In this document: in pieces, positions 20,126 to 28,443 of the stretch
How the letters are laid out: the number at the start of each line of letters is the position of its first letter
Position numbering within the stretch: the first letter of the stretch is position 1
Assembly: GCA_963813495.1 (NCBI GenBank)
Contig: CAWEZC010000005.1
Coordinates: 62,001 to 126,000, forward strand
DNA from: JACVRW01 sp963813495
Lineage (GTDB): Bacteria > Actinomycetota > Thermoleophilia > Solirubrobacterales > Thermoleophilaceae
DNA: 64,000 nucleotides
Direction: 5' to 3'
Position numbers and translations under genes: made by a program
Notes under the pieces: generated by a model
Told to the model about the DNA's origin: nothing
Seen by the model: only the letters and a program-made list of their open reading frames with translations
Database searches by the model: none

Positions 20126-21309
20126 GGGGCCAGCACCTCCGCCTCGAGGCGATCGGGCGGAGTCAGGCGGGCGGGTGAGAGAGGTAGCACCGAGGCCACG
20201 AACCCGGCGGCCACCGCCACGAGCACCCACAGACTGGCCGAGAACGAGCCGGTGGCGTCGCGCACGGCGCCCAGCGCGAGTGGCCCCACCGCCGTGATCG
20301 TGTAGCCGGCGCCGAGCATCAGGCCCACCACGGCGCCCGTCTCCGCGGGCTCGCGGGCGACGTCGAGCGGCAGCGTCATCGTCAGCGGAAAGGTCGCGCC
20401 GATTCCCAGTCCCGCCAGCGTGGCCCACAGCCAGCCGCCGCCGGGCAGGGCCGCGATGCCAACCGTGGCGACGAACAAAGCGCCGGCGCATAGGGTCAGC
20501 CACTGGCGCCGCGACCCGCCGCGGTCGGCCAAGAAGGGCACCAGCAGTCCGCTGGGCAGCGCCGCGACGCTCATCACGCCCAGCAGCGCACCGGCCTCGG
20601 CATCGCTCCAGCCCCGTTCCTGGAAGGAATCCGGCATCCACGAGACGAGCCCGTAGTAGACGATCGACTGCAGCGCGAACACCGCCGCCAGCCCCCACAC
20701 CATGCGGCTGCCCCACGGCAGCCGCGGGGGCGCCTCGAACTGCACGCGTTCCTGCGCCCGCGGTGTGAAGAAGAGCCAGCCCGCGAAGAACAGGATCGTG
20801 CAGGCCGAGAACACGGCCAGGGCCGCGCGCCAGCCCCCCCAGGCGGCCGCGATCGGCACGGCCAGCGCCGAGGACAGCGCCGAGCCCAGATTGATCCCGG
20901 TGGTGTATACGCCGCTCGCGAACGCCGGGCGGTGGGCGAAGCGCTCCTTGACCGCCACCGGCATCAGGGCCCCGGCCAGCCCCATGCCCACGCCGATCGG
21001 GATGGTGAGGGCAAGCACGAGGGGCGCACCGGGTGCGGCCGCCCGCGCAAGCCCGAAGGCCGCTATGCCGGCCAGGCACGCCCCGATCGCCGCTCGCGTG
21101 CCCAGACGAGCCGCCACGTAGGCGGCCGGCGGGGCGAACAGGCCCATGCACAGAACCGGGATCGTGCCCAGCAGACCGGCCACGGCGTGCGAGACGCCGA
21201 GGTCGTCGTCGATGTCCGGGAGCAGCGGGCCCACGCCCACGAGCTGCGGGCGCAATGCGAGCGCGCCGAGAAAGAGCGCTGCGAGGAGGCCGACGCCCAC
21301 GCCCTTCAC
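20122..21309 (-). CDS. MFS transporter, CynX/NimT-like
   Basis: A 395-residue permease with about 12 hydrophobic segments. The first helix runs into ALRPQLVGVGPLLPDI, matching the CynX/NimT-type start, and a DRG(G)SRRQW loop lies between helices 8 and 9. It presumably imports the pathway substrate, or exports an intermediate. The GTG at 21309 overlaps the preceding dehydrogenase stop; the frame is open further upstream inside that gene but shows no hydrophobic or homologous character there. Confidence 0.88.
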   Translation of the reverse strand: MKGVGVGLLAALFLGALALRPQLVGVGPLLPDIDDDLGVSHAVAGLLGTIPVLCMGLFAPPAAYVAARLGTRAAIGACLAGIAAFGLARAAAPGAPLVLALTIPIGVGMGLAGALMPVAVKERFAHRPAFASGVYTTGINLGSALSSALAVPIAAAWGGWRAALAVFSACTILFFAGWLFFTPRAQERVQFEAPPRLPWGSRMVWGLAAVFALQSIVYYGLVSWMPDSFQERGWSDAEAGALLGVMSVAALPSGLLVPFLADRGGSRRQWLTLCAGALFVATVGIAALPGGGWLWATLAGLGIGATFPLTMTLPLDVAREPAETGAVVGLMLGAGYTITAVGPLALGAVRDATGSFSASLWVLVAVAAGFVASVLPLSPARLTPPDRLEAEVLAP

Positions 21310-22349
21310 GGGCGCACGATGACCTTGAGCGCGCCGTCGACCCGCTCGGTGAACACCCGATAGGCGTCTGCGAAGTCTTCGAGCGCGAAGCGATGCGTGA
21401 TCAGCTCGTCCAGGCGCACGCGGCCGGCGGCGACCAGGGCGATGGCCTCCGGCATCTCCCCCGCGTTCGCGCGCACCCCGGTCAGCTCGATCTCGTCGAG
21501 CACGAGCCGGCGCAGCGGTATCGGGGCAGGGTCGAGCGGGATGCCGATCACCGCCACGCGGCCGCCCTTGCGCACCGTGTCGACGCAGTGCCCCACCGCC
21601 TCCGGGTCGCCCGAGCACTCGATCGCCACGTCCGCCCCGCGGCCGCCGGTGCGTTCGCGCACCCCCTCCACCGCGTTCTCGGCGGTGAAGTCGACGGTCT
21701 CGTGGCCCAGCGCGCCGGCCTTGGCCAGCCGCGCGCCGCGGCCGACCACGATCACCCGGGCCGCGCCCAGCGCGCGGGCGCATTCGGCCACCAGCAGGCC
21801 CATCACGCCGGGGCCGACGACCACGACGGTGTCGCCCGGTGCCTGGCCGCCCCGCTTGACCGTGTGCAGGGCGATCGAGGTGGGGTCGAGCATGGCCGCC
21901 TCCTCGTCGCTCAGTGAGTCGGGCACTGCGAACACGCTCTTGACCGAGTGCACGACGTAGTCGGCGTACGCGCCCTGGGTGTAGTGGCCGTACTGGCGGT
22001 GCAGTCGCTCGTTGCCGAAGTTCTCACAGATGTTGTAGCGCCCGGCCACACACAGCCGGCAGTAGCCGCAGCCGGCGTGCGAGGTGCCGGCCACGCGCAT
22101 CTCGGTCTCCCAGCCCAGATCGGAGGCGCCCGGGCCCAGCTCGATCACCTCACCGACCCATTCGTGCCCGGGGATGAAGGGGAACTCCTTGGGCCAGAAG
22201 CCGGGGTAATCGCCACCGATGATGTGCGGATCGGTGCCGCAGATGGCCACTGCCTTGACCCGGCACAGCACCTCGAAGCGCCCGGGCTCCGGCCGCGGAA
22301 CGTCCTCCACCGAGAAGCGGTTGGGCTCGTGCACCACCAGCGCGCGCAC
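21306..22349 (-). CDS. Zinc-dependent alcohol dehydrogenase (MDR family)
   Basis: A 347-residue medium-chain dehydrogenase. The catalytic zinc site is seen as CGTDPH (Cys about 38) and GHEWVGE (His-Glu about 63-64). The structural zinc cysteines are in CGYCRLCVAGRYNIC, and the NAD(P) fold is VVVVGPGVMGLLVAE. It oxidises an alcohol or reduces an aldehyde or ketone. GTG at 22349 abuts the stop of the HD-cyclase gene at 22350. Sorbitol/threonine dehydrogenase-like members share this layout; the pathway substrate is unknown. Confidence 0.92.
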   Translation of the reverse strand: MRALVVHEPNRFSVEDVPRPEPGRFEVLCRVKAVAICGTDPHIIGGDYPGFWPKEFPFIPGHEWVGEVIELGPGASDLGWETEMRVAGTSHAGCGYCRLCVAGRYNICENFGNERLHRQYGHYTQGAYADYVVHSVKSVFAVPDSLSDEEAAMLDPTSIALHTVKRGGQAPGDTVVVVGPGVMGLLVAECARALGAARVIVVGRGARLAKAGALGHETVDFTAENAVEGVRERTGGRGADVAIECSGDPEAVGHCVDTVRKGGRVAVIGIPLDPAPIPLRRLVLDEIELTGVRANAGEMPEAIALVAAGRVRLDELITHRFALEDFADAYRVFTERVDGALKVIVRP

Positions 22350-23754
22350 CTAGACCACCGCCACGGGGTCGATCATCGAGCCGGTGGCGCCGCGGATGCT
22401 CAGCGGCAGGGCGACGAACAGGAACTCGGCGGCGCCAGCGGCGGCCAGGCCTTCGAGGTCGAGGCTTTCCATGATGTAAATCCCCCGTTCGATCAGGAGC
22501 AGGGTGTGCACCGGCTGGGGATTGGAGGGCTCGCCGGGGTCGGGCGCGGGCTGCACCTCGTAGGTCTCGGTGTCGGACCCGGTGGCCACCACGCCACGCT
22601 CGGCCAGCAGCCGGGCGGCCGAGGCGTCGGGCCCGGGGCCGCGGTGCTCCGCCATCCGCTCGGCGTCGGGCCAGTGGCGCATGTAGCCGGTGCGCACGAG
22701 CGCCACGTCGCCCGCCCCGGCGGCCGCACCGCTGTCGGCCTCGATCGCCTCCAGCTCCTCGGCATCCACCGCCTCGCCGCGGCCCAGGAAGGGCACACCG
22801 CGGTGGGCGGGCACGTCGTAGAGCACACCCGCGCCGCCATAGAGGCGGGATCTCCGTGGCGTCTCCTCGCAGGGGGCCGAAGTCACCGAGATGCTCGCTC
22901 GCGGCGCCGCCGTTCCAGCGGTCGCCGGCGCCGATCGTCATGTGGGCGTGGGCGTCGATGTGAGCGCCGCTGTGGGTGGTACCGATCACCAGCTCGCTCA
23001 TGTAGCCGAGGCCGGCGTCGTTGCCCGGCCCCCACGGCGTGTCGCCCGCCGCGCGCAGCCCCTGCGGCGTGCGGTAGGAGAGGACCTCGAAGCTGGGATG
23101 GCCGGGGAAAAGGGGCATCCGCGGGTAGCGGTCGCGGGCCAGCGAGAACACCCGGCCCTGCTTGATCAGCGCGTTGGCCGCCAGCACCTCGTCGGGCGCC
23201 GGCACCGCGGCCAGGCGCTGCAGCGCGGCGGCCAGCAGCGGCGCGGCCTCCTCGCGCGCGCCGGTGAGCGCCGGACTCATGCGCTCGAGCGAGTGGCGCG
23301 CCTTGCCCTCGGCCCGCTCGCGAGGGACGCGTCCCGACTGCACCCAGTCCCCGATCAGGCCGATCATGGTCTCGAGAAAGGACAGCGAGTCGGCGGCCTG
23401 CACGATGTCGGCCTCGGGCCAGCCCCCCTCCTCGTGGACGCGCACGAGCGCCTCCACCTCCTCCACCAACCCGGGCTCCGCTCCCTGCTCGCGCAGCCAC
23501 TCGGCCACGATGCGGGCGCAGCGCTCCTGGTGCCAGCGGTTGTAGGCGGGGTCGTCCCAGGAGACGGCCGAGTCCCAGCCCGCCTCGTGGTCGGGGTAGG
23601 CCCGCTCGGCGTCGTGGGTCACCGCCGCGATGCGCACCGCCTCGCTCGCCCCCGGGTCGATGAACTCGGCCCAGTGCAGGGCGCGCTCCATGTGGCGGTA
23701 GTGCGGATGCACCTCGGCCATCCAGGCACGCGCCCGTTCCAGCAGCTCGGTCAT
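22350..23754 (-). pseudogene. HD-domain protein fused to cyclase-family metallohydrolase, frameshifted
   Basis: Residues 1 to about 180 form an HD-superfamily domain (ATHDAERAYPDH with the HD pair, later DIVQAADSLSFLE), which runs without a stop into a cyclase/kynurenine-formamidase-like domain. The second domain has ANALIKQGRVFSLA, then the metal motif THSGAHIDAHAH. At about 22828-22830 the frame breaks: one frame ends ...EIPPLWRRG and then turns to CALRRAR, while the next frame continues VLYDVPAHRGVPF to the stop at 22350. Removing one C of the CCC at 22828-22830 joins them into about 467 residues. The ATG at 23754 overlaps the ATP-grasp stop. It may be an inactive allele or a sequencing error; it is also possible that HD and cyclase were originally separate genes. 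Confidence 0.75.
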
Positions 23755-24662
23755 GTGGTCACCGGGCGTGCCTGGAGCACGTAGAGCTCGCCGTCCTCGA
23801 GCGCCCATTCGATGTCCTGCGGCGTCCCCAGCTTGTCTTCGAGATCGCCGCCCAGGCGGGCCAGCGCGCGCAGCGCTTCGGCATTCAGGGTGGGGGCTCC
23901 GCCCTCCTCGGCGCTCAGCTCGCGCTCGGCGATCCCGCCCTCCGGGCCGCTCTCGACGGCGAAGGGCTGTACCGCGATGTGCTCCTTCTTCACCTCGCCG
24001 TCGCGCGAAAGCACGAAGTGGTCGGGGGTCACCTGCCCCGAGACCGCCGCCTCGCCCAGGCCGAACACGGCTTCGACCACCATACGGTCGCGGCGCCTGC
24101 GCACCGGGTCGCACGTGAACAGCACGCCGGCCACATCGGCGGACACCATGCGCTGGACCACCACGGCCATGGCGATGTCGTCGAGCGAGCCCTTGCGCTC
24201 GCGATAGAACAGCGCGCGCTCGGAGAAGAAGGAGGCCCAGCAGTCGCGCACGCGACTCAGCACGTCGTCGAGTCCCCGTACGTGCAGGTAGGTCTCCTGC
24301 TGGCCCGCGTAGCTGGCCGTCTCCGAATCCTCGGCGCAGGCGCTGGAGCGCACCGCCACGTGGCGCTCATCGCCCAGCTCGCCGTGGGCGGCGGCGATGG
24401 CGTCGAGCAGGGCGGGCGGAGGCTCGGCGGCCCGGACCAGCGCCTGGGCGCGTTCCGCGGCCTCCGCAGCGGCGCCCGCCGCGAGCAGCTCGCGAAGTTC
24501 GCCTCCCGAGTCGGCCAGGCTGGCCGCGAGAGCGTCCGCGGGAACGACGAAGCCCGGCGGCACCGGTAGCCCGAGCTCGGCCATGCGGGCCAGCGAGGCA
24601 CCCTTTCCGCCGGCGGCCGCGACCTCGCGGCAATCCGGCTCGCTGAAGCGCAGGACGTTCAT
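23751..24662 (-). CDS. ATP-grasp (PEP/pyruvate-binding-like) subunit of a split dikinase
   Basis: 303 residues equivalent to the N-terminal ATP-binding domain of PEP synthase, pyruvate phosphate dikinase and rifampin phosphotransferase. GGKGASLARMAELGLPVPPGFVV lies at the start, VAVRSSACAEDSETASYAGQQETYL in the middle, VVVQRMVSADVAGVLFTCDP and GLGEAAVSGQVTPDHFV later, and the protein ends at IEWALEDGELYVLQARPVTT, exactly where full-length enzymes continue into the next domain. It has no phosphohistidine domain; that part is encoded at 31350-33080 in the same operon. The start ATG overlaps the upstream cyclase stop. It would use ATP to phosphorylate the partner's histidine. Confidence 0.88.
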   Translation of the reverse strand: MNVLRFSEPDCREVAAAGGKGASLARMAELGLPVPPGFVVPADALAASLADSGGELRELLAAGAAAEAAERAQALVRAAEPPPALLDAIAAAHGELGDERHVAVRSSACAEDSETASYAGQQETYLHVRGLDDVLSRVRDCWASFFSERALFYRERKGSLDDIAMAVVVQRMVSADVAGVLFTCDPVRRRRDRMVVEAVFGLGEAAVSGQVTPDHFVLSRDGEVKKEHIAVQPFAVESGPEGGIAERELSAEEGGAPTLNAEALRALARLGGDLEDKLGTPQDIEWALEDGELYVLQARPVTT

Positions 24663-25381
24663 TCGTCGACGATCGCGATCGCCCGGACCGGCGCGGCCGT
24701 GGTGCCCACCCACTTGACCGGCAGCACCACGAGCTGGAAGCCGTGCGAGCGGCCGATCTGCTCGAGGTTCATGAGGTTCTCCAGGTGCCAGTACTCCTCG
24801 TCCCACATCACGCGGTGGGCCTCCCAGAACTGCCTGCGCTCGAACATGGCCCAGACGGGCGGGTCGAAGGTGATGGCGTCGATGCCCATCATCCGCACGC
24901 CGCGCTCGATCAGCCAGCGGGTGGCTTCGGCGGTCATCCCGCAGTGATCGGTCTTGTAGCGCTCCTCGTCGTTGTACGCGCCCGCGCCGGTGTGGATGAG
25001 CACGATGTCGCGCTCCTTGAGCGTGTAGTCGATGCGCTCGAGCTCGGCCTCCACCTCGGCGGCGCCGATGCCGTGGCCGCTCTCGGCCTGGGTGAAGTCG
25101 AGCAGCACGCCGTCGGAGACGCACCAGTCGAGCGGGATCGTCTCGGGTCCTCCGGCATCGGGCACGATGTGGCGCCGGGCGTCGCAGTGAGTGCCCACGT
25201 GGTCGTCCTGCACCACCAAGCAGTGGGCGGTGAGCGAGGTCACGCCGAACTCGGTCGCACCGATGCGCTCGGCGAACTGCTCGTGGGTCTCGAGCACGGC
25301 GAGGGCCGGCGGAGGCACGCGCGGGAAGGTCAACATGTCCGCGTGCACCGGCATCGAAAGGTCGACGATGCGCCGGCTCAC
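24659..25381 (-). CDS. Cyclase-family metal-dependent hydrolase
   Basis: 240 residues of the cyclase/kynurenine formamidase-like superfamily. The start has IVDLSMPVHADML, and the metal-binding signature is DDHVGTHCDARRHIVPD (HxGTHxD), followed by HTGAGAYNDEERYKTDHCGMTAEATRWL and GIDAITFDPP. Characterised relatives open amide, lactam or lactone rings or remove formyl groups (kynurenine formamidase, isatin hydrolase). GTG 25381 overlaps the GntR stop (GTGA). It is the intact one of two such genes in this operon. Confidence 0.88.
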   Translation of the reverse strand: MSRRIVDLSMPVHADMLTFPRVPPPALAVLETHEQFAERIGATEFGVTSLTAHCLVVQDDHVGTHCDARRHIVPDAGGPETIPLDWCVSDGVLLDFTQAESGHGIGAAEVEAELERIDYTLKERDIVLIHTGAGAYNDEERYKTDHCGMTAEATRWLIERGVRMMGIDAITFDPPVWAMFERRQFWEAHRVMWDEEYWHLENLMNLEQIGRSHGFQLVVLPVKWVGTTAAPVRAIAIVDE

Positions 25382-26052
25382 GACTTCTCCACGCTCGAGC
25401 TGAGCAGCTCGGCGGCGCCCATCAGGTGGTCGTGCATCGCCGCCGCCGCGGCCTCGGCGTCGCGGCGCCGCAGCGCGGCCACCACGGGGACATGGCGCTC
25501 GGACAGCGCGATCAGGTCGATGCCCGGACGGGACACGGTGAGGTAGGTGCGCGAGAAGGGCTCCAGCATGCCCCATTGGCGGACCAGCACGTCGTTGCGC
25601 CCGGCACGCACGATGGTGGCGTGAAAGGAGGCGTTGGCCTGCGACTGCTCGTGGGCGTCTCCGACGCGGGCCGCCTCCCGCATCCGCTCGAGCAGGTCGT
25701 CCAGCTCGTCCAGCTCGGCCTCGCTGATGTGCTTCGCGGCGAGCCGCGCGGCCAGCGCCTCGAGCGCGGCGCGCACGGGAAAGGCGTCGACGAGCTCGGA
25801 GGCGGAGAAGTTGCGCACCGAACAGCCGCGATAGGGCTCGTGTACGACGCAACCGAGTTGCTCGAGGTCGCGCAGCGCCTCCCGCACGGGCGCCTGGCTC
25901 ACCCCCAGCTCCTGCGCGATGCGTGTCTCCACCAGGCGGCTGCCCGGCTCGTAGCTGCCTTCGACGATGCGCTGCAGGATCACGTCCTTGACCTGCTCGC
26001 GCAGGTTGCTGCGGGTGAAGGGCACGGCCGGGCTGCCGGCCAGCTCGGTCAC
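25378..26052 (-). CDS. GntR-family (FadR/FCD) transcriptional regulator
   Basis: A 224-residue regulator. The N-terminal winged helix has LREQVKDVILQRIVEGSYEPGSRLVE and the recognition region IAQELGVSQAPVREALRDLEQLG. The helical FCD domain follows, with FPVRAALEALAARLAA, SFHATIVRAGRN and a late HDHLMGA; these His/Asp/Asn residues commonly bind a metal and the effector. It sits inside the operon, so autoregulation is likely, and a palindrome over the operon promoter (33113-33135) is a candidate operator. GTG 26052 overlaps the CoxG-like stop. Confidence 0.92.
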   Translation of the reverse strand: MTELAGSPAVPFTRSNLREQVKDVILQRIVEGSYEPGSRLVETRIAQELGVSQAPVREALRDLEQLGCVVHEPYRGCSVRNFSASELVDAFPVRAALEALAARLAAKHISEAELDELDDLLERMREAARVGDAHEQSQANASFHATIVRAGRNDVLVRQWGMLEPFSRTYLTVSRPGIDLIALSERHVPVVAALRRRDAEAAAAAMHDHLMGAAELLSSSVEKS

Positions 26053-26858
26053 CGCCCCCTCCGGCGCAGCAGGGCGAGCAGCAGGAGCAGCAGCGCCAGA
26101 CCCGCCATGGCCGGAGCCGCTCGCTTCAGCACCGCCCCGCGACTGAGCTCGCCGAGATCGAGGACGTCCTCGGAGGGCGCCGCCGGCGCAGGGGTCGCGG
26201 GCTCCGGCTCGGGCTTGACCGCCTCGAAGCCCGCCGGCGGGGTGATCTGCTCCTCGCGTCCCCCGGGGAGGCGGGCCACCGGCTCGCTCGGCGGCGGCTC
26301 CGGCACGTCGTCGGGCAGGGCGGCGGCGGTGGGCGCGGCCGCGCCGGCCTGCTCGTCCGCCGGCGGCGCGGCGGACGTCGGCTCTGCCGGCGCCGCGTCG
26401 GCGGCCGCCTCGTCGGGCCCGCCCATCTTCGTGGCCAGGCAGTCGGCAAAGCGGTTCATCATCGTCGCGCTGACCTCCTGCATGACGCCACGGCCGAACT
26501 GCGCCGCCGGCCCGGTCACGCGCAGGTCGGTCTCCACCCGAACGCGGGTGCCCTCGCCCGCGGGCTCCATGCTCGACGTGATCGTCGCTGCCGCCCCGCC
26601 GCGGCCGCGGCTGTCGCGCGCCTGGGCTCGCAGCACGGCGCGCCGGGCCTCCTCGTCGGCCTCCGCGATCTCGATGGTTCCGTCGTATATCGCGGTGATG
26701 GGCCCGATCTTCACCCTCATGGTCCCGTTCCAGCGGTCGCCCTCGGAGCCCGTGATCCTGGCTCCGGGCAGACACGGGGCGATCCGCTCCACGTCCAGGA
26801 GCACCTCCCACGCCTGCTCGACCGAGGCGGGGACGGTCAACTCGTTCTCGAGCTTCAC
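26049..26858 (-). CDS. CoxG-like SRPBCC protein with C-terminal membrane anchor
   Basis: Residues 1-145 form a CoxG/SRPBCC fold (MKLENELTVPASVEQAWEVL, CLPGARI, NGTMRVKIGPITAIYDGT). About 90 residues of Ala/Pro/Glu-rich linker follow, and then one transmembrane helix at the C-terminus (AMAGLALLLLLLALL) with a basic tail. In Oligotropha, CoxG recruits the molybdenum hydroxylase to the membrane so that electrons reach the quinone pool; the same role is inferred here. Its ATG lies inside the end of the ABM gene. It is longer than the usual CoxG (about 200 residues) because of the linker and anchor. Confidence 0.85.
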   Translation of the reverse strand: MKLENELTVPASVEQAWEVLLDVERIAPCLPGARITGSEGDRWNGTMRVKIGPITAIYDGTIEIAEADEEARRAVLRAQARDSRGRGGAAATITSSMEPAGEGTRVRVETDLRVTGPAAQFGRGVMQEVSATMMNRFADCLATKMGGPDEAAADAAPAEPTSAAPPADEQAGAAAPTAAALPDDVPEPPPSEPVARLPGGREEQITPPAGFEAVKPEPEPATPAPAAPSEDVLDLGELSRGAVLKRAAPAMAGLALLLLLLALLRRRGR

Positions 26859-27166
26859 CGGAGGCCGCCGCGGTCGTCGATCATGGTCTCGTAGAAGGCC
26901 CGCTCACGCGACTCGAGGTTGGGGATCGCCTCACCCACCACCAGCCGCTGGAAGTGCTCGGAGTTCATGTGGTCCTCGTAGCCGCCCTCGTCCACGTACT
27001 GCTCGTACATGTAGAACAGGCGCGGGTTCTCCGGCGAACGGTGCGCCTGGTAGAAGAGGTTGCCGGGCTCCGCGCGGGATGGCTCGGTCATCTCGTCGAT
27101 GATGCGCGCGATGCGCTCCTCCTCGCCCTCGTTGGCCGTCCACAGGGCCGTCACCACATAGGCCAT
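26855..27166 (-). CDS. ABM (antibiotic biosynthesis monooxygenase-like) small protein
   Basis: 103 residues forming one ferredoxin-like dimeric alpha/beta-barrel domain: YVVTALWTANEGEEERIARIIDEM, then EPGNLFYQAHRSPENPRLFYMYEQY, and HMNSEHFQRLV. Members include cofactor-free quinone-forming monooxygenases and heme-degrading enzymes. Here it could oxidise a phenolic intermediate, or simply bind one. Its start immediately follows the FAH-family stop and its end overlaps the CoxG-like start. Confidence 0.85.
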   Translation of the reverse strand: MAYVVTALWTANEGEEERIARIIDEMTEPSRAEPGNLFYQAHRSPENPRLFYMYEQYVDEGGYEDHMNSEHFQRLVVGEAIPNLESRERAFYETMIDDRGGLR

Positions 27167-28006
27167 TCAGGTTTCTCCCTTCGCTCCGATCGGGTTGCGT
27201 AGCACCCCGATGCCATCGATTTCCAGTTCCACCACATCGCCGGGCTCGAGGCGCCGGTCGAGCTCGATGCCCGACCCGCCCGCTGCCGTGCCCGAGCCCA
27301 GCAGCTCGCCCGGATAGAGCGTCTGGCTGCGCGAGGCGTAGGCCACCATGTCCGCGAAGCCGTGGTGCATGCTGGCGCTGGTGTCCTCACCCCAGAGCTC
27401 GCCGTTCACGCGCACGCGCATGGGCAGGTCGCCGGCGTCGAGCTCGTCGGCGGAGACAAGGCAGGGCCCGAGCACGTTTGAGCCGTCCCAGTCCTTGGCC
27501 TTGCCCGGGCCCATGCCGATCGGCAGCTCGCGCGTCTGCACGTCCCGGGCCGATACGTCGTTCCAGATCGTGTAGCCGAAGATGCAGTCCTCGGCTTCCT
27601 CCGGGGCCACGTCCCGGCAGCGGCGGCCGATCACCGCTGCCAGCTCGAGCTCGTGGTCGAGCCGCTCCGTCCAGGCCGGCCAGGGAATCTCGGCTTCGGG
27701 GCCGATCACGGTGTCGGGCATGCCCTTGTAGTAGGCGGGCACGTCGTACCACTCCTCGGGGATGGGCCGCCCTAGCCGTCCCAGTGCGCCCTTCAGATGG
27801 CCCTCGAAGGCGAGGAAGTCGCGCATCGAGCGTGGCCGCAGCGGCGCCAGCAGGCGTGCCTGCGCCACGGTCGGGCCCTCGCCGGCGGGCGCGCCCTCCT
27901 CGAGGAAGGCCACCATGTCCCCCTCGAAGCCGAGATCGCGGACCACACCGTCGTCGAGCGCCCCGACCCGCGGGCCCGCGTCTGACTCGTACGTGACGAG
28001 TTTCAT
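27167..28006 (-). CDS. Fumarylacetoacetate hydrolase (FAH) family protein
   Basis: 279 residues with the FAH C-terminal catalytic fold. YYKGMPDTVIGPEAEI leads to the metal ligands in LDHELELAAVIG (Glu, Glu) and GYTIWNDVSARD (Asp), then GPGKAKDWDGSNVLGP and GSGTAAGGSGIEL. The family hydrolyses C-C bonds in beta-diketo acids, or decarboxylates, hydrates or isomerises in meta-cleavage pathways. ATG 28006 overlaps the 2Fe-2S subunit stop. It would act after ring opening. Confidence 0.92.
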   Translation of the reverse strand: MKLVTYESDAGPRVGALDDGVVRDLGFEGDMVAFLEEGAPAGEGPTVAQARLLAPLRPRSMRDFLAFEGHLKGALGRLGRPIPEEWYDVPAYYKGMPDTVIGPEAEIPWPAWTERLDHELELAAVIGRRCRDVAPEEAEDCIFGYTIWNDVSARDVQTRELPIGMGPGKAKDWDGSNVLGPCLVSADELDAGDLPMRVRVNGELWGEDTSASMHHGFADMVAYASRSQTLYPGELLGSGTAAGGSGIELDRRLEPGDVVELEIDGIGVLRNPIGAKGET

Positions 28007-28443
28007 GCCGCCGCCCGCTTCACGGCGTCGGCGATCTTGACGTAGCAGCCACAACGGCAGAGGTTGCCGCCGAGCGCCTCGGCGATCTCGTCGTCGCTCG
28101 GGCTGGGCTGCTCACGCAACAGGCTCGATGCGGTCAGCACCATCCCCGGGGTGCACCAGCCGCACTGGAAGGCGTGCGCCTCGGTGAACGCCGCGGGCAC
28201 CGGGTCGCCGGCAGGCAGACCCTCCACTGTGGTGACCTCGTGCCCGGCGGCCTGGGCGGCCAGCAGCAGGCAGCCGGATACCGGGTCGCCGTCGAGCAGC
28301 ACGGTGCAGGAGCCGCAGATGCCGATGCCGCAGGTGGCCCGTACGCTCAGCAGCCCCCGGCGGCGCAGCGCTTCCAGCAGGGTCTCCGAGCTGGCGACCT
28401 CGAGCTCGGTGCGACGCCCGTTCAGAACCAGCTCCACGTTCAT
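28003..28443 (-). CDS. Molybdenum hydroxylase small subunit, two 2Fe-2S clusters (CoxS-like)
   Basis: 146 residues. The plant-type ferredoxin cluster ligands are CGIGICGSC plus the following SGC, and the second, helical cluster is CGWC...CRCGCY. It passes electrons from molybdopterin to the FAD subunit. The gene order large-small with the FAD subunit upstream is that of the xanthine dehydrogenase/CO dehydrogenase family. ATG 28443 overlaps the large-subunit stop. Confidence 0.95.
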   Translation of the reverse strand: MNVELVLNGRRTELEVASSETLLEALRRRGLLSVRATCGIGICGSCTVLLDGDPVSGCLLLAAQAAGHEVTTVEGLPAGDPVPAAFTEAHAFQCGWCTPGMVLTASSLLREQPSPSDDEIAEALGGNLCRCGCYVKIADAVKRAAA

